Positions 45,096-54,754 of a stretch of DNA of 64,000 nucleotides are shown one piece after another; the first letter of the stretch is position 1, and each line of letters begins with the position of its first letter. Below the pieces are notes generated by a model. That model had not been told where the DNA came from, made no database searches, and saw nothing but the letters and a program-made list of their open reading frames with translations. Source of the DNA: JAHBNG01 sp039028975 (lineage in GTDB: Bacteria; Chloroflexota; Anaerolineae; Caldilineales; Caldilineaceae); contig JBCCHB010000088.1 of assembly GCA_039028975.1 (NCBI GenBank), positions 1-64,000 on the forward strand, read 5' to 3'. Position numbers and translations under genes: made by a program.

Positions 45096-46247
45096 TTACA
45101 GGATAGACCTCCTGATATGGTTAGCAATGGTGTGTCCGACAATGTCCCACGTAAAATTTTCTTTGATATGGGCATGACCAATCATACCCATCTGTTGGCA
45201 TAAGGTCGGAGAACAGAGCAATCGATCCAGCGCGTCCTCAAGACCACTAATATCGCCTGGCGAAACAAGCATTCCGCTTGCACCATGAAGAATAATATCG
45301 GGTATGGCACCAATAGTCGTTGAGACGACAGGCAGCCGAGCTAATGAGGCTTCGATTAATGCGACGCCAAAGGGTTCACGTTTAGAGGGCAAACAGAAGA
45401 TAGACGCGTTGTCAAAATAGGATTGGACGTTAGCAGGAGCGACAGGCCCCGCTACGTGGCAATTGGGCAGTATCATATCTGGCTGACACCCAACAATCGT
45501 CAACGTAGAATCTGGATGGGCTTTGTGGATTTGCATATAGGCTTGGGCCAAATCCGGGCCACCTTTGCGTTCCCAATTAACCCCAACAAAAAGAATATTC
45601 TTCTTAGTGTAATCGCGGGTGGTACTAGGTGCATCAACATATGTATTGCTACCACCTCCAACACAAATAATCTGCTCAGGCTGACAATCATACTGCCCCA
45701 TCAAATTCTCTGCAACGAACTTTCCCATGGTGAAGACTCGCTCCGCATTTTGGTAGATTTCCCTCTCTAGGGTGAGTAGAGCTGGCGGATAGAGCGCATC
45801 GATGCTTGAATAAGCAAAGCCTGGATAAGCTAAGTTTGCCAGGATAGAATGATCGGTATAGATAAAATGAGGAATATCGGGCGTACTAGCATCAAACAAG
45901 GATTGGGTTTGAAAAGAGAAAATGTATGGTTTGGCCTTTAGCACTTTTTGGGCCAAAGCCTTGATCTGCCGAAAAAGATAAGTAGTCCGATAGAATTGTT
46001 TGCGCAGCACCCCTTTCGTTGTCGAAAGACGATGTTGATAGTCACTGATAAGAAAGAAGAGATTAGTGAGCAGGATCCTTTGATGGGGCCTCACCAATCT
46101 CTCAATCTCGAAGACATCTACTGGATATTCGGGGAATTCCGTACGTAGGATCTCTTCGATCTGGTGATTGATATGAGAAAAGGAACCTGCTTTAAAGAAG
46201 GCAATACGATGTGCTTTATTGGGTGCCATGAGGGTGTTATATTGCAC
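45096..46247 (-). CDS. Glycosyltransferase family 4 (GT-B fold)
   Basis: 383 residues. The C-terminal domain has NILFVGVNWERKGGPDLAQA, the acceptor/donor site SKREPFGVALIEASLARLP (E-x7-E) and GASGMLVSPGD, typical of GT4 enzymes using nucleotide-sugar donors. The N-terminal domain is divergent. The start could be GTG at 46247 (AGGG four bases upstream) or ATG at 46229 (no site). It begins 45 nt after the stop of the ConA/InlB-repeat gene and is probably cotranscribed. Likely glycosylates a surface polymer or one of the adjacent secreted proteins (inference). Confidence 0.88.
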   Translation of the reverse strand: MQYNTLMAPNKAHRIAFFKAGSFSHINHQIEEILRTEFPEYPVDVFEIERLVRPHQRILLTNLFFLISDYQHRLSTTKGVLRKQFYRTTYLFRQIKALAQKVLKAKPYIFSFQTQSLFDASTPDIPHFIYTDHSILANLAYPGFAYSSIDALYPPALLTLEREIYQNAERVFTMGKFVAENLMGQYDCQPEQIICVGGGSNTYVDAPSTTRDYTKKNILFVGVNWERKGGPDLAQAYMQIHKAHPDSTLTIVGCQPDMILPNCHVAGPVAPANVQSYFDNASIFCLPSKREPFGVALIEASLARLPVVSTTIGAIPDIILHGASGMLVSPGDISGLEDALDRLLCSPTLCQQMGMIGHAHIKENFTWDIVGHTIANHIRRSIL

Positions 46248-46291
46248 ACTGCCCTATAAAATGGATGTCCGAATACCAGACGTGTTTTTCC

Positions 46292-49200
46292 CTATTCCAC
46301 AAAAAATGGAAGATAGACTTCGCCAGTATTTGCCGGATCGCTGTTGTTATCTGGATCTGGATTACCGTCAGGGTCTGGATTCGTGTCGGGATCTGGATTA
46401 GCGTCAGGAGCGGGTGAATCAGTTGACTCCTGGACAAAGTTGGCATAGTATGTGTCATCATTTGTAACGCGAATTGACAATTCAAGTTCAACAGAGATCA
46501 GTTGCCCTCCGTCGCTCAACGATGTGCCGCGCGTCCAACCAACAAATTCCCAGCCCTCTTTGGGCGTTGCGGTTAGGGTCACTTCCTCGTCAAAGACGAG
46601 AGAGTCGCTTTTCGATGCCACCGCTTGCCCATCACCAACAGACTCAAGACTCAGGGTGTAATTCTCTTTTTTGAACGTCGCTGTTATTTCTCGGTTGGCC
46701 GTCATCTCGACGGAGCTGGGCTTGAGCTCTGTTCCTGTGAGATCGCCACTCCAACGAACAAAGGTCCATTCGTCGCTCTCGATAGCTGTTAGTTGGACTT
46801 CTTGCCCATAGAGGTAGCCCTGCTCCAGCGGATCAATATCGATGTTACCGCCTCCGACAAGATTCGTCACCAATATATAAGCATCTTGTTCAAAGATGCC
46901 GTCGATTGATTTATTCTTGTCCATCCGAATTGTCAGTGGGTTTGCCTGACCAGTAGCCCCCTTGCCCCAAGAGGCAAAAGACCATCCTGCATCAGGGATG
47001 GCATTTAGCGTAACCGATTCATCACAGTTGTAGAGAACCTTATTGGGCGTAGGTTCCACTGTGCCAGCTCCGGTCCATGCTAATTCCAAGGCCAATCCCC
47101 CACTACTCTCATCTGTGACGGGTTCCGCCTGGCGATTGATGAAATAATCGAACGTTGCCGTAAAGGGAGGTGGATTGTTGGATGCATTGCCAGCAAAGAG
47201 ACCTACCTTCGAGACGTTGAGTGTGTGCTCAAAAGTTGTCACATCGTTCCAGGAGGCGCCATCATTTGAGCTAGATATCTGCCATGAGTCACCTTCACGC
47301 AATATGCGGAAGCGCAGTTGATCTGGGTCAATCGCATCTTGGTATAAGATGGTGGCCACGAGATCCACAAAGGTGATCACCAAGAATTCTGGTCCGCTAT
47401 GAGTGCTCTGTACATTCAGGCGGATGAAGTTCTTGGCATCGGCCTGGATCAGCAAGCCTTGTAGCTGGATGGGATCACTCACAGTGGTACCAAATTTGAC
47501 CTCTGTTTCAAAATTGGCATTGTTGACCTGTTGCATAACGTGAGGTGCCTCTATCCCTGTTAGCCAAATATCATGCTTACGTCCACCAGGAACCTCAATC
47601 GCCAACTGTTGTGCATCCGGAATTCTTACTGTTGCATCGCCCAGCGGATCGATGATCTGCCAACGATCCCCATTCACAGCACATCGGTTAAAGATGTCTG
47701 ATTGAATGTTGGAGACGACGACAGAAGGTTCAAAGAGGGCCGTCAATTCATCACCATGGTCAAAAGCGATTTCTTTGCTCGTCTCCTCGCCCGTTGTAAC
47801 GCCTCCCCATCCTTTGAAGAGCCACCCATCATCAGGGATCGCAGTGACAATCGTGGGGTTGCCGCAGGATGGCTCCATTTGGACTTGCCCATTCCCAGTA
47901 ATTGTCACAGGCAAGTGGTTGGCGGTTGGATCATCAGTGTCATTGGCGCGTCCTAAGTTGTAGAAGTAATCCAGTTGTCCGCTGAAGGCAGGCGCTGACG
48001 CTGAACCGATTGACGCATTGCCCACAAAGGCACCCACCTTATTGACCGCCATGGCATGGGTGAAGAACATATCAGGTGAGCTGAGCCAGCTTGTCTCTTC
48101 AAAACGATATTGGACAGACCAGAAATCATTGGTACGGATGAGCTGTAAGTAGACAGGACCACCGGAGGCGATTAGCTCATTGGCCAATACTTTAGGCGTG
48201 CCATCTTGAATGCGAATGATTAATAAGCGTGGAGCCGTGTTGTCATGTTGAACGTTGATCCGCAACAGGTTGGCATCGTCTTGGATAATCAGCATTCCCT
48301 GAAGCTGATATCGACTGGATACCACCGAATCGTACTTAAGTTCAATGCCGAGATCGTTATCTTCCACGGGCTGCCAAATATAAGGGGCTTGGATACCACC
48401 TGTCCATACGTCGTGATTCGTATCACCAGGTATGGACAGGTGTAGCTGCTCACCATTTGACAGCAGGAGCGCGTCATTCTGAGGGTTTTCATATCCCCAA
48501 ACAGATGTATTAAACGCACATGTATTGAAATTATCAGATTCAAAACCAGCATCGCCTACCGTTTCCGAGCGGAACTTGGCCTTGATTAGATGGTCTTTCG
48601 TGACCTCAATGGTTTCAAATGGCTCCTGCCCCATCAAGTCACCATCCCACCCATCAAAAGCCCACCCAACAGATGCTTCCGCCATCAGCTTGACCTGCTC
48701 TCCCGGGCTGTAAAACGGCGTATCTGGATCAAGCGTTACAGTACCACTCCCTTCAATGTCCACATCAATCGTAAAGGGTTTGGCGAGGAAGGTTGCCGTT
48801 ACAACATCTCCGGCCTGTACCTCAAGAGGGTTATCGGTCAAGATGCCCATATTCTGGCTATGCCATCCACCAAAGGTCCACCCAGGGCTTTCCGTGGCAG
48901 TTAGTTGTACAGGTGAACCGCAAGTCCGATTCCTCTCTACGCCCCCATCTCCCACTACAACGACATCCAACTGATTGGCGAGGGGATCCTCCGGCTCAAT
49001 CGGCTGGGCTAGGTTAAAAAAGTAGTCAATTCGGGCTTTAAAAGCAGGTGGGTTATTGCCAGCGTTGCCAGCAAAAACGCCAACTTTGGTCACTGAGAGC
49101 GGCTGGGTTAGCTCAAACTTCGGACCGCTGTTCCACGTTTCCCCGTCGTAAGAATAGGAGATACGCCAAAGGTCTATGTTTTGCCAACGAAGAACCTGCA

Positions 49201-49909
49201 AGTAGAGGGGGGCTTCGGCACTAATATCTTCACGTATAGGCAGATCAGGCACTCCATCGATAACGCGGACAACCAATAGTTGAATGCCAGAGCCACTACT
49301 TTGGATATTAATGCGCAGAAAATTCTCTTCATCTTCCTCAATAATGAAACCCTGAAGTTGAATGTGCCCATCGAATAGGGCATCAAATTTGGCCTCGATC
49401 TCAAAATTCGTATCCTCGGCGTTCTGCATGAGCCGCGGCGTTAGGTTTCCCTCATCCCATGCATCATGAGAGACTCCTCCTGGAACGTCAATTTCGATCT
49501 GTTGGCCTAATAGACGGACAGAGCTATCGCTCTTTGGGTTGATAAATTCCCATGCTTTAGGTGAGAGATCGCAGCGATTAAAGTCATCTGAGAAGATCGA
49601 CGAATTCGGTGGAATCGTTTGCTGGGGCCTTGCTAGCCGAGAGTCAGCCTGTCCATTTTCAGCTGTCATCCACGAGAGAAAGCAGAAGAAAACGAACATC
49701 AACCCAATTACGGTAAAGCGTAACCAGCTATTTTTTCTTTCAACACGACTGCTTATACGCAGCTCCGTTTGAAAACCCGAGTTAACTCTCTCCTGTAAAG
49801 GCTGGGGGAAACTCCGGTTTTCAAAGCGACTGCGGCATAGCTCAATATGATTGCCTGGTTTACTGCTACTTTCCGGTAAAGAATAGGCTGATTTGGGGGA
49901 TTGATACAT
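46292..49909 (-). CDS. Exported protein with three ConA-like + InlB-repeat modules and C-terminal tail
   Basis: 1,205 residues. The ATG at 49909 has AGGA overlapping the upstream stop, six bases away, supporting translational coupling to the TPR gene. Residues 24-52 are encoded by a family-1 palindrome. A signal-anchor helix follows (about 63-81). Three modules repeat, each a ~190-residue ConA/DUF1349-like domain (about 106-300, 457-650, 740-935; repeated IQLQG and VTKVGVFAGNA motifs) followed by one to three InlB/Flg_new-type repeats (GW-x-F-x-GW-x-G...ATF). A (DPDxNP)n linker with 18 bp DNA periodicity leads to the tail GEVYLPFFVE. Probably a carbohydrate-binding adhesin or matrix protein. 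Confidence 0.85.
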   Translation of the reverse strand: MYQSPKSAYSLPESSSKPGNHIELCRSRFENRSFPQPLQERVNSGFQTELRISSRVERKNSWLRFTVIGLMFVFFCFLSWMTAENGQADSRLARPQQTIPPNSSIFSDDFNRCDLSPKAWEFINPKSDSSVRLLGQQIEIDVPGGVSHDAWDEGNLTPRLMQNAEDTNFEIEAKFDALFDGHIQLQGFIIEEDEENFLRINIQSSGSGIQLLVVRVIDGVPDLPIREDISAEAPLYLQVLRWQNIDLWRISYSYDGETWNSGPKFELTQPLSVTKVGVFAGNAGNNPPAFKARIDYFFNLAQPIEPEDPLANQLDVVVVGDGGVERNRTCGSPVQLTATESPGWTFGGWHSQNMGILTDNPLEVQAGDVVTATFLAKPFTIDVDIEGSGTVTLDPDTPFYSPGEQVKLMAEASVGWAFDGWDGDLMGQEPFETIEVTKDHLIKAKFRSETVGDAGFESDNFNTCAFNTSVWGYENPQNDALLLSNGEQLHLSIPGDTNHDVWTGGIQAPYIWQPVEDNDLGIELKYDSVVSSRYQLQGMLIIQDDANLLRINVQHDNTAPRLLIIRIQDGTPKVLANELIASGGPVYLQLIRTNDFWSVQYRFEETSWLSSPDMFFTHAMAVNKVGAFVGNASIGSASAPAFSGQLDYFYNLGRANDTDDPTANHLPVTITGNGQVQMEPSCGNPTIVTAIPDDGWLFKGWGGVTTGEETSKEIAFDHGDELTALFEPSVVVSNIQSDIFNRCAVNGDRWQIIDPLGDATVRIPDAQQLAIEVPGGRKHDIWLTGIEAPHVMQQVNNANFETEVKFGTTVSDPIQLQGLLIQADAKNFIRLNVQSTHSGPEFLVITFVDLVATILYQDAIDPDQLRFRILREGDSWQISSSNDGASWNDVTTFEHTLNVSKVGLFAGNASNNPPPFTATFDYFINRQAEPVTDESSGGLALELAWTGAGTVEPTPNKVLYNCDESVTLNAIPDAGWSFASWGKGATGQANPLTIRMDKNKSIDGIFEQDAYILVTNLVGGGNIDIDPLEQGYLYGQEVQLTAIESDEWTFVRWSGDLTGTELKPSSVEMTANREITATFKKENYTLSLESVGDGQAVASKSDSLVFDEEVTLTATPKEGWEFVGWTRGTSLSDGGQLISVELELSIRVTNDDTYYANFVQESTDSPAPDANPDPDTNPDPDGNPDPDNNSDPANTGEVYLPFFVE
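49754..49840 (+). repeat. Family-1 palindromic element inside a coding sequence
   Basis: TATACGCAGCTCCGTTTGAA opens and TTTTCAAAGCGACTGCGGCA closes. The whole element is read in frame as residues ~24-52 of the protein at 46292-49909. Confidence 0.85.
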
Positions 49910-49917
49910 AATCGGTC

Positions 49918-52900
49918 CTAATTGTTAATTTCAAAATCAACAAAGAATTCATCATAGTTGGTGTCGCTATGAACAACTCGTAAACGCAACGTATGCCTCC
50001 CGTTTGGATAGTTTCGACTGTCAACATTGAGAAGACGACCGCCAGCCGGACGTTTACCCGTCTGCAAATGAATCGCCTGGTTTGCATCTCCGTTGATGAG
50101 TAGATCTAGTTCCCATTTTAAGAAATCGCTGTCATCAGCCGTGCCAGTTACATTGAAATTGCCGAAGACACTCTGCCCTTGAGTGGGTGATTCTATGCCG
50201 TTTTGAACTTGATTTACGGTAGATGCATCGTTTTGAATAACAAAGTCGGTAAAATACTCATCATAGTTTGCGCCTTCACGGATCACCCGAAGACGTAAGC
50301 TGTATGGACCATTGGGATACGGAGTTGTATCTAGGGTGAAGATTCGCCCCCAGGAAGGTGACCAACCACGCCCTACATAGATTGCTTGATTCTGATCACC
50401 ATGGGGTAGTAGATCCAACTGCCAACGCTTAAAGATTTCATGTTCGGCCAACCCCATAATGTTGACTTTTCCATTGACTACGGAACCGATGGTGGGTTCA
50501 CTGATGCCCACTGGAATTGGTGAATATGGCAAGGATTCTGCATAGAGCTTCTGTCGTGTATAGATTGACCAGATACCCTTCTGAGCTAACTCCACCCTTT
50601 CAAAATTTCCGCTCTGCCCCCAGAGGTTTGCCGCACGCTGATATGCGTTGACCGCATTATCGTACTGCTGGGCACGGTTATAGAGTCCCCCGAGTGTGCG
50701 CCACAAATTAGCCTCTAGGTTTGCATTCTCGCTCTGATTGGCTGCATTGATGGCTTGGCCATAGACGGCAAAAGCACCTTCCATATTATCGGTGGTGGCC
50801 TGGACGGAACCTATGTTACTTAACGTTGACGCAACACGATCCACTCGCTCTGTCTGCTGCCAATTGCCTAAAGCACTTTGAAAGTTAGCCAAGGCATTCT
50901 CATAGTCTTGTAAAGACAAATAATGGCTACCAATAGAATCTCGCACAGTTGCAATTAATTCGTTGTCGCCTGAGCGACTGGCGGCTTCCAATGCCCGAAA
51001 ATAGGCAGGGAGAATACTGGCTCCTAGACCTGCATCTTTATACGTTCGAGCGATATCTATCTCTGAGCGCACTACTTGAGAATCGTTACCCTGGCTTAGC
51101 CAAAGCGCAGACTCTTGCCGATAGGCAGCAACGGCTTCATTGTAACGCTTGAGATTCCTCAATGAATCGCCCAATCCGTCGACGAGATCGGCTTCTGTTT
51201 TGATGTCCTCAATGGTACGGGCAACTTCAATCGCCTCATTTGTAGTTTCGATTGCTGCTGCACCATCATTTAGCTGACCATAAAGGGAAACTAATCGGCT
51301 TAACATCCGTATCTGGCGCTTAGGCTCACCCAATATGGCCCACAAATCAGCTGCTTCCCGATAGGTCGCAATGGCTTGGTCGTCCTGGCTAAGGTGGCGT
51401 TGATAGATATCTGCTACGGCTTCAAGAAGTTGGGCACGTTGTTTTTCATTCCCTGAACCATCTAGAACCGTCAGCGCTTTCTGATAGGTCGCCAAAGCAG
51501 CATCATACTCTGCCAATGCTAGATGCGCACTTCCTTTATTCCTCAGAACATTGGCGACAGTCTCTGGTTCACCAACTCCCTCAATCAGCTCTGCTGCTTC
51601 AGTAAATGCCAATATTGCTTCCTGATTTCGCTCTATTGAGAGATACCCATTGCCAAGGGCAACCAATCCGTCGGCAACAAACGTAGAATCGCTTGTCGAC
51701 CGTGCAACATCAAGGGCCTGAGTTAGTGTCTGAATGGACGCATTCGTATCTTCTAGCTGGCTGTAAGCAGTTGCTACCCGACTTAGCCCACGCAGTTGAC
51801 GTTCTACTTCTCCCAAGCTACCCCAGATCTCTGCAGCTTCTTCATAGGCAGGAATCGCATCCTGAGGACGCTTTAAATCGCGTTGATAGTAATCGGCCAA
51901 TGTTTCGAGTAGTCGTACCCGTTTTGCATCGTCTCCTTCTTCTTCCACAATCGTCAAGGCATCTTGGAAGGCTTGCAGAGCAGCATCAACCTGCTCCATC
52001 TTGCGATAAGCATTTGCGAGGTCGGTTAGAATAGAAGCCAGCGCCTGCGGATCCTCGCTAGTACGTACGATCTGCTCCGCCTCTTTTAAGGTAGCAATGG
52101 CGGTCTCATTTTGTTCAACAAACAAATAGGCGTCCCCTAAGTTCACAAGAGCATCTGCCACAGTTTCCGGGTCATCTGTTGAATGGGCCAAGTCCACTGC
52201 GCTGATCAGAGTGGCAATAGCAGAGTCATTATCCTCTAGCTGACTATATGCGGACGCTATCCGGCCCATCATCTGCAATTGGCGGTCTGTTCGCCCTAAT
52301 GCGTCCCAGGTTGCAGCCGCCTCTTGGTAAAGTGGCAACGCGTCGGCTGTACGTTTAAGATCGCGTTGATAGTAATCCGCAAGTGTCTCCAGAAGGCGAC
52401 CACGGGTACTCTCATCTCCACCATCTTTCATAACCGCCAAGGCATCTTGATAAGCTTCCACTGCTTCATCAACCTGTTCCGTCTTTCGGTAAGCATTCGC
52501 CAAATCCGTAAAGATTGATGCTAATGCTTTGGGGTCACCCTCTTCCCGTACGAGTTGCTCTGCCTCTTTGTATCTGGAAATGGCGTCTGGAAACTGTTCG
52601 ACAAATAGATAGCCATCCCCTAGGGCAACCAATGCGTCTGCTATGAGCCCAGCGTTAGCAGTTGCTCGAGCAACCTCCAAAGATTGAATTAATGTTGATA
52701 TCGCTGAGCTATTATCCCCAAGCTGGCTATAGGCACCCGCCGCTCGATTCAGCATTCTGATCTGCCGGTCTGGTCGCTCCAGGGTCGCCCAAATGTCTGC
52801 AGCCTCTAAGTACACGGTCAGCGCATCTCGGTCTCTATCAAGATCTCTTTGGTAGTAGTCAGCAAGGACCTCAAGCTGGCGAGCATACTTATCATCATTG

Positions 52901-54390
52901 CCTTGCTCAGACAGAAGTTCAAGCGCGGCCTGATAGGCTTCAATAGCGAAATCGCTTTTCTCCTGCCCTTTATAAGCAACAGCTTTCTTGCCATAAATGC
53001 TAACCAACAAATTCAACTCGCTATTGGCTTCTGCCAATGCTTCTGCTTGATCCAACGCATCTAATGCATCGTCATACTGTTCAAGGAAATTATAGGTATT
53101 GCCAACCTCTTCCAGTGCATCAGCCTCAAGGGCAGGCATTTCTGCTTGGCGAGCAGCATCTACAGCCTTTTGATAGGTCAATAGGGCCGAATTGGCTTCG
53201 TTGAGGTTACCATAACTGCGTGCTGCGCCATAGAGAGAACGGACTTGGGAGCGGACTCGTCCCTGCGCGGCCCAAAGATCGGCCGAGTCTAAGTAGGCTT
53301 GCAAGGCTTCCCTATACTCTTCAAGAGACCAGTGATAGTCAGCAATTGTCATCAGCAGCGTGGCAGAAGCGCGAATATCTTCGAGCGCCTGGGTTAATTC
53401 AAGCGCACGTTCATAAGCCTTTATCGCATTCTGATCTTCACCTATTTCTTTGTAGATTCCAGCGGTATCGCGCAGAATAGCGGCGGCTTGGCCCAATTCG
53501 TCCTCTTCCAACCATAGGGCCTCAGCGCTTTTAAACGCATCGAGAGCCAGTTCTAATTCACCCAATACCCTATATGTACGCCCTAAACCGCTTTGAACAA
53601 AGGCTAGGGCAGCCGAATCGTCAACCTCAGCCAGCAGAGCTAGTGCGTCTTGATAGCTTTCGTTGGCCAACTGCATTTGTTCGGTTGTTTCATAGACAAC
53701 GGCCTTCTGACGCAAGGTCGAAATGAGAGATGCAGATCGCTCTAGTTCACCCCAAATTACAAGGGCTTTATCAAACGCTTCAATAGCCTGATCATATGCC
53801 TCGATTGCCCCATAAGAACTCCCGATATTCTCCCAAATGCGGGCTAGGCTTACAGGATCACCCAATTCCTCAGCCACAACAAGCGCTGCAAGGTATGTGT
53901 CGACTGCCTCCTGATACTTCTTATTTCCTTCTAATGCTCTTGCCTCATCATAAATCTGTTGCAATTGGAGAATGGGATCGGCTTCGTCAGTAGCGTCACT
54001 TTGGCTAGTATCTGTTTGGCTCGTATCATCTTTTTGATCATCTAGTGGCACCACATTCTCTTCGCTGTCCGAAACCGCTTCATCGGTTTGCAATGCACCC
54101 GAGGCTAATTGATCTCGGGTACCTTGTACAAATGTGTTGGCAACCAATTGCCAAATGAGGCTATCCCCTTCGCTATAAATCTGATGAGCCGCTTCAAATT
54201 CTATTAGCGCTTTAGCCAGCTCCCCAGATTGGTAAAGGGCTAATCCTTCTCGAAGATGCTTCTCCGCCTTCTCAGTGCTAACGTCCTGCACTAGATCGGC
54301 TGCCATGACACTGGTATGGGGGAAGAGTAGAATAAATAGTGTGATGCCGATGCATATAATTATTTTCATTTTGTCATTCTTCAAAACCAT
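49918..54390 (-). CDS. Giant exported TPR protein with two C-terminal beta repeats
   Basis: About 1,490 residues from the ATG at 54390 (AAGGAG 14 bases upstream, rather long; ATG at 54369 or 54438 are alternatives). Signal peptide IIICIGITLFILLFPHT, cleavage near VMA-AD. Some 30 tetratricopeptide repeats span residues ~20-1290, with a recent four-TPR superunit of about 160 residues tandemly duplicated four times (LADYYQRDL recurs). Two ~95-residue beta domains follow (IMGLAEHEIFKRWQLDLLP and VTGTADDSDFLKWELDLLI), a type seen at the C-terminus of Chloroflexota envelope proteins. Likely an extracytoplasmic scaffold. It is coupled to the ConA/InlB-repeat gene eight nt downstream; the two products may interact (inference). 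Confidence 0.88.
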   Translation of the reverse strand: MVLKNDKMKIIICIGITLFILLFPHTSVMAADLVQDVSTEKAEKHLREGLALYQSGELAKALIEFEAAHQIYSEGDSLIWQLVANTFVQGTRDQLASGALQTDEAVSDSEENVVPLDDQKDDTSQTDTSQSDATDEADPILQLQQIYDEARALEGNKKYQEAVDTYLAALVVAEELGDPVSLARIWENIGSSYGAIEAYDQAIEAFDKALVIWGELERSASLISTLRQKAVVYETTEQMQLANESYQDALALLAEVDDSAALAFVQSGLGRTYRVLGELELALDAFKSAEALWLEEDELGQAAAILRDTAGIYKEIGEDQNAIKAYERALELTQALEDIRASATLLMTIADYHWSLEEYREALQAYLDSADLWAAQGRVRSQVRSLYGAARSYGNLNEANSALLTYQKAVDAARQAEMPALEADALEEVGNTYNFLEQYDDALDALDQAEALAEANSELNLLVSIYGKKAVAYKGQEKSDFAIEAYQAALELLSEQGNDDKYARQLEVLADYYQRDLDRDRDALTVYLEAADIWATLERPDRQIRMLNRAAGAYSQLGDNSSAISTLIQSLEVARATANAGLIADALVALGDGYLFVEQFPDAISRYKEAEQLVREEGDPKALASIFTDLANAYRKTEQVDEAVEAYQDALAVMKDGGDESTRGRLLETLADYYQRDLKRTADALPLYQEAAATWDALGRTDRQLQMMGRIASAYSQLEDNDSAIATLISAVDLAHSTDDPETVADALVNLGDAYLFVEQNETAIATLKEAEQIVRTSEDPQALASILTDLANAYRKMEQVDAALQAFQDALTIVEEEGDDAKRVRLLETLADYYQRDLKRPQDAIPAYEEAAEIWGSLGEVERQLRGLSRVATAYSQLEDTNASIQTLTQALDVARSTSDSTFVADGLVALGNGYLSIERNQEAILAFTEAAELIEGVGEPETVANVLRNKGSAHLALAEYDAALATYQKALTVLDGSGNEKQRAQLLEAVADIYQRHLSQDDQAIATYREAADLWAILGEPKRQIRMLSRLVSLYGQLNDGAAAIETTNEAIEVARTIEDIKTEADLVDGLGDSLRNLKRYNEAVAAYRQESALWLSQGNDSQVVRSEIDIARTYKDAGLGASILPAYFRALEAASRSGDNELIATVRDSIGSHYLSLQDYENALANFQSALGNWQQTERVDRVASTLSNIGSVQATTDNMEGAFAVYGQAINAANQSENANLEANLWRTLGGLYNRAQQYDNAVNAYQRAANLWGQSGNFERVELAQKGIWSIYTRQKLYAESLPYSPIPVGISEPTIGSVVNGKVNIMGLAEHEIFKRWQLDLLPHGDQNQAIYVGRGWSPSWGRIFTLDTTPYPNGPYSLRLRVIREGANYDEYFTDFVIQNDASTVNQVQNGIESPTQGQSVFGNFNVTGTADDSDFLKWELDLLINGDANQAIHLQTGKRPAGGRLLNVDSRNYPNGRHTLRLRVVHSDTNYDEFFVDFEINN

Positions 54391-54754
54391 TTTTTTGATA
54401 AAATCTCCTTGGGCCACACCGTGGTTGGGCCTAGACATTTAAATAAAGTAAAGGTGCAGTTCGTTGCAATTTGCTCAGCCCCGTTTCAAAATCGCAGTTT
54501 TGTCTCTCTTGCAGAGCAAAGGAAAACTAAGGTTTTGAGAGTGACCGCAGTATAGAAACCCAAGCAATTGCCACCTGTAGCCAGAAGACAACCACTTTGG
54601 ACGTGCCTATCTTCTCTTGGGTGAGCCGGAATGTCAACCTGAAGTGCTGTATGGATCCCATCATGGTGGTCTCGATTGGGAAACGAACCTTGGAAAAGTA
54701 GGTTACGATTCATACATTAAGTCGCTATTAGGCCGCTTTGAGTAGTGGCTTAAT
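54391..54754 (-). other. Spacer upstream of the TPR gene
   Basis: 364 bp between the InlB-repeat gene stop (54755) and the TPR start. Contains a family-1 element (54471-54555). A 75-codon minus-strand ORF (54486-54713) overlaps the element and is not convincing. Confidence 0.5.
54471..54555 (+). repeat. Family-1 palindromic element
   Basis: Opens TTGCTCAGCCCCGTTTCAAA and closes GGTTTTGAGAGTGACCGCAG then TATAG; central GCAGAGCAAAGGAAAAC as in the copy at 39776. Confidence 0.8.
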
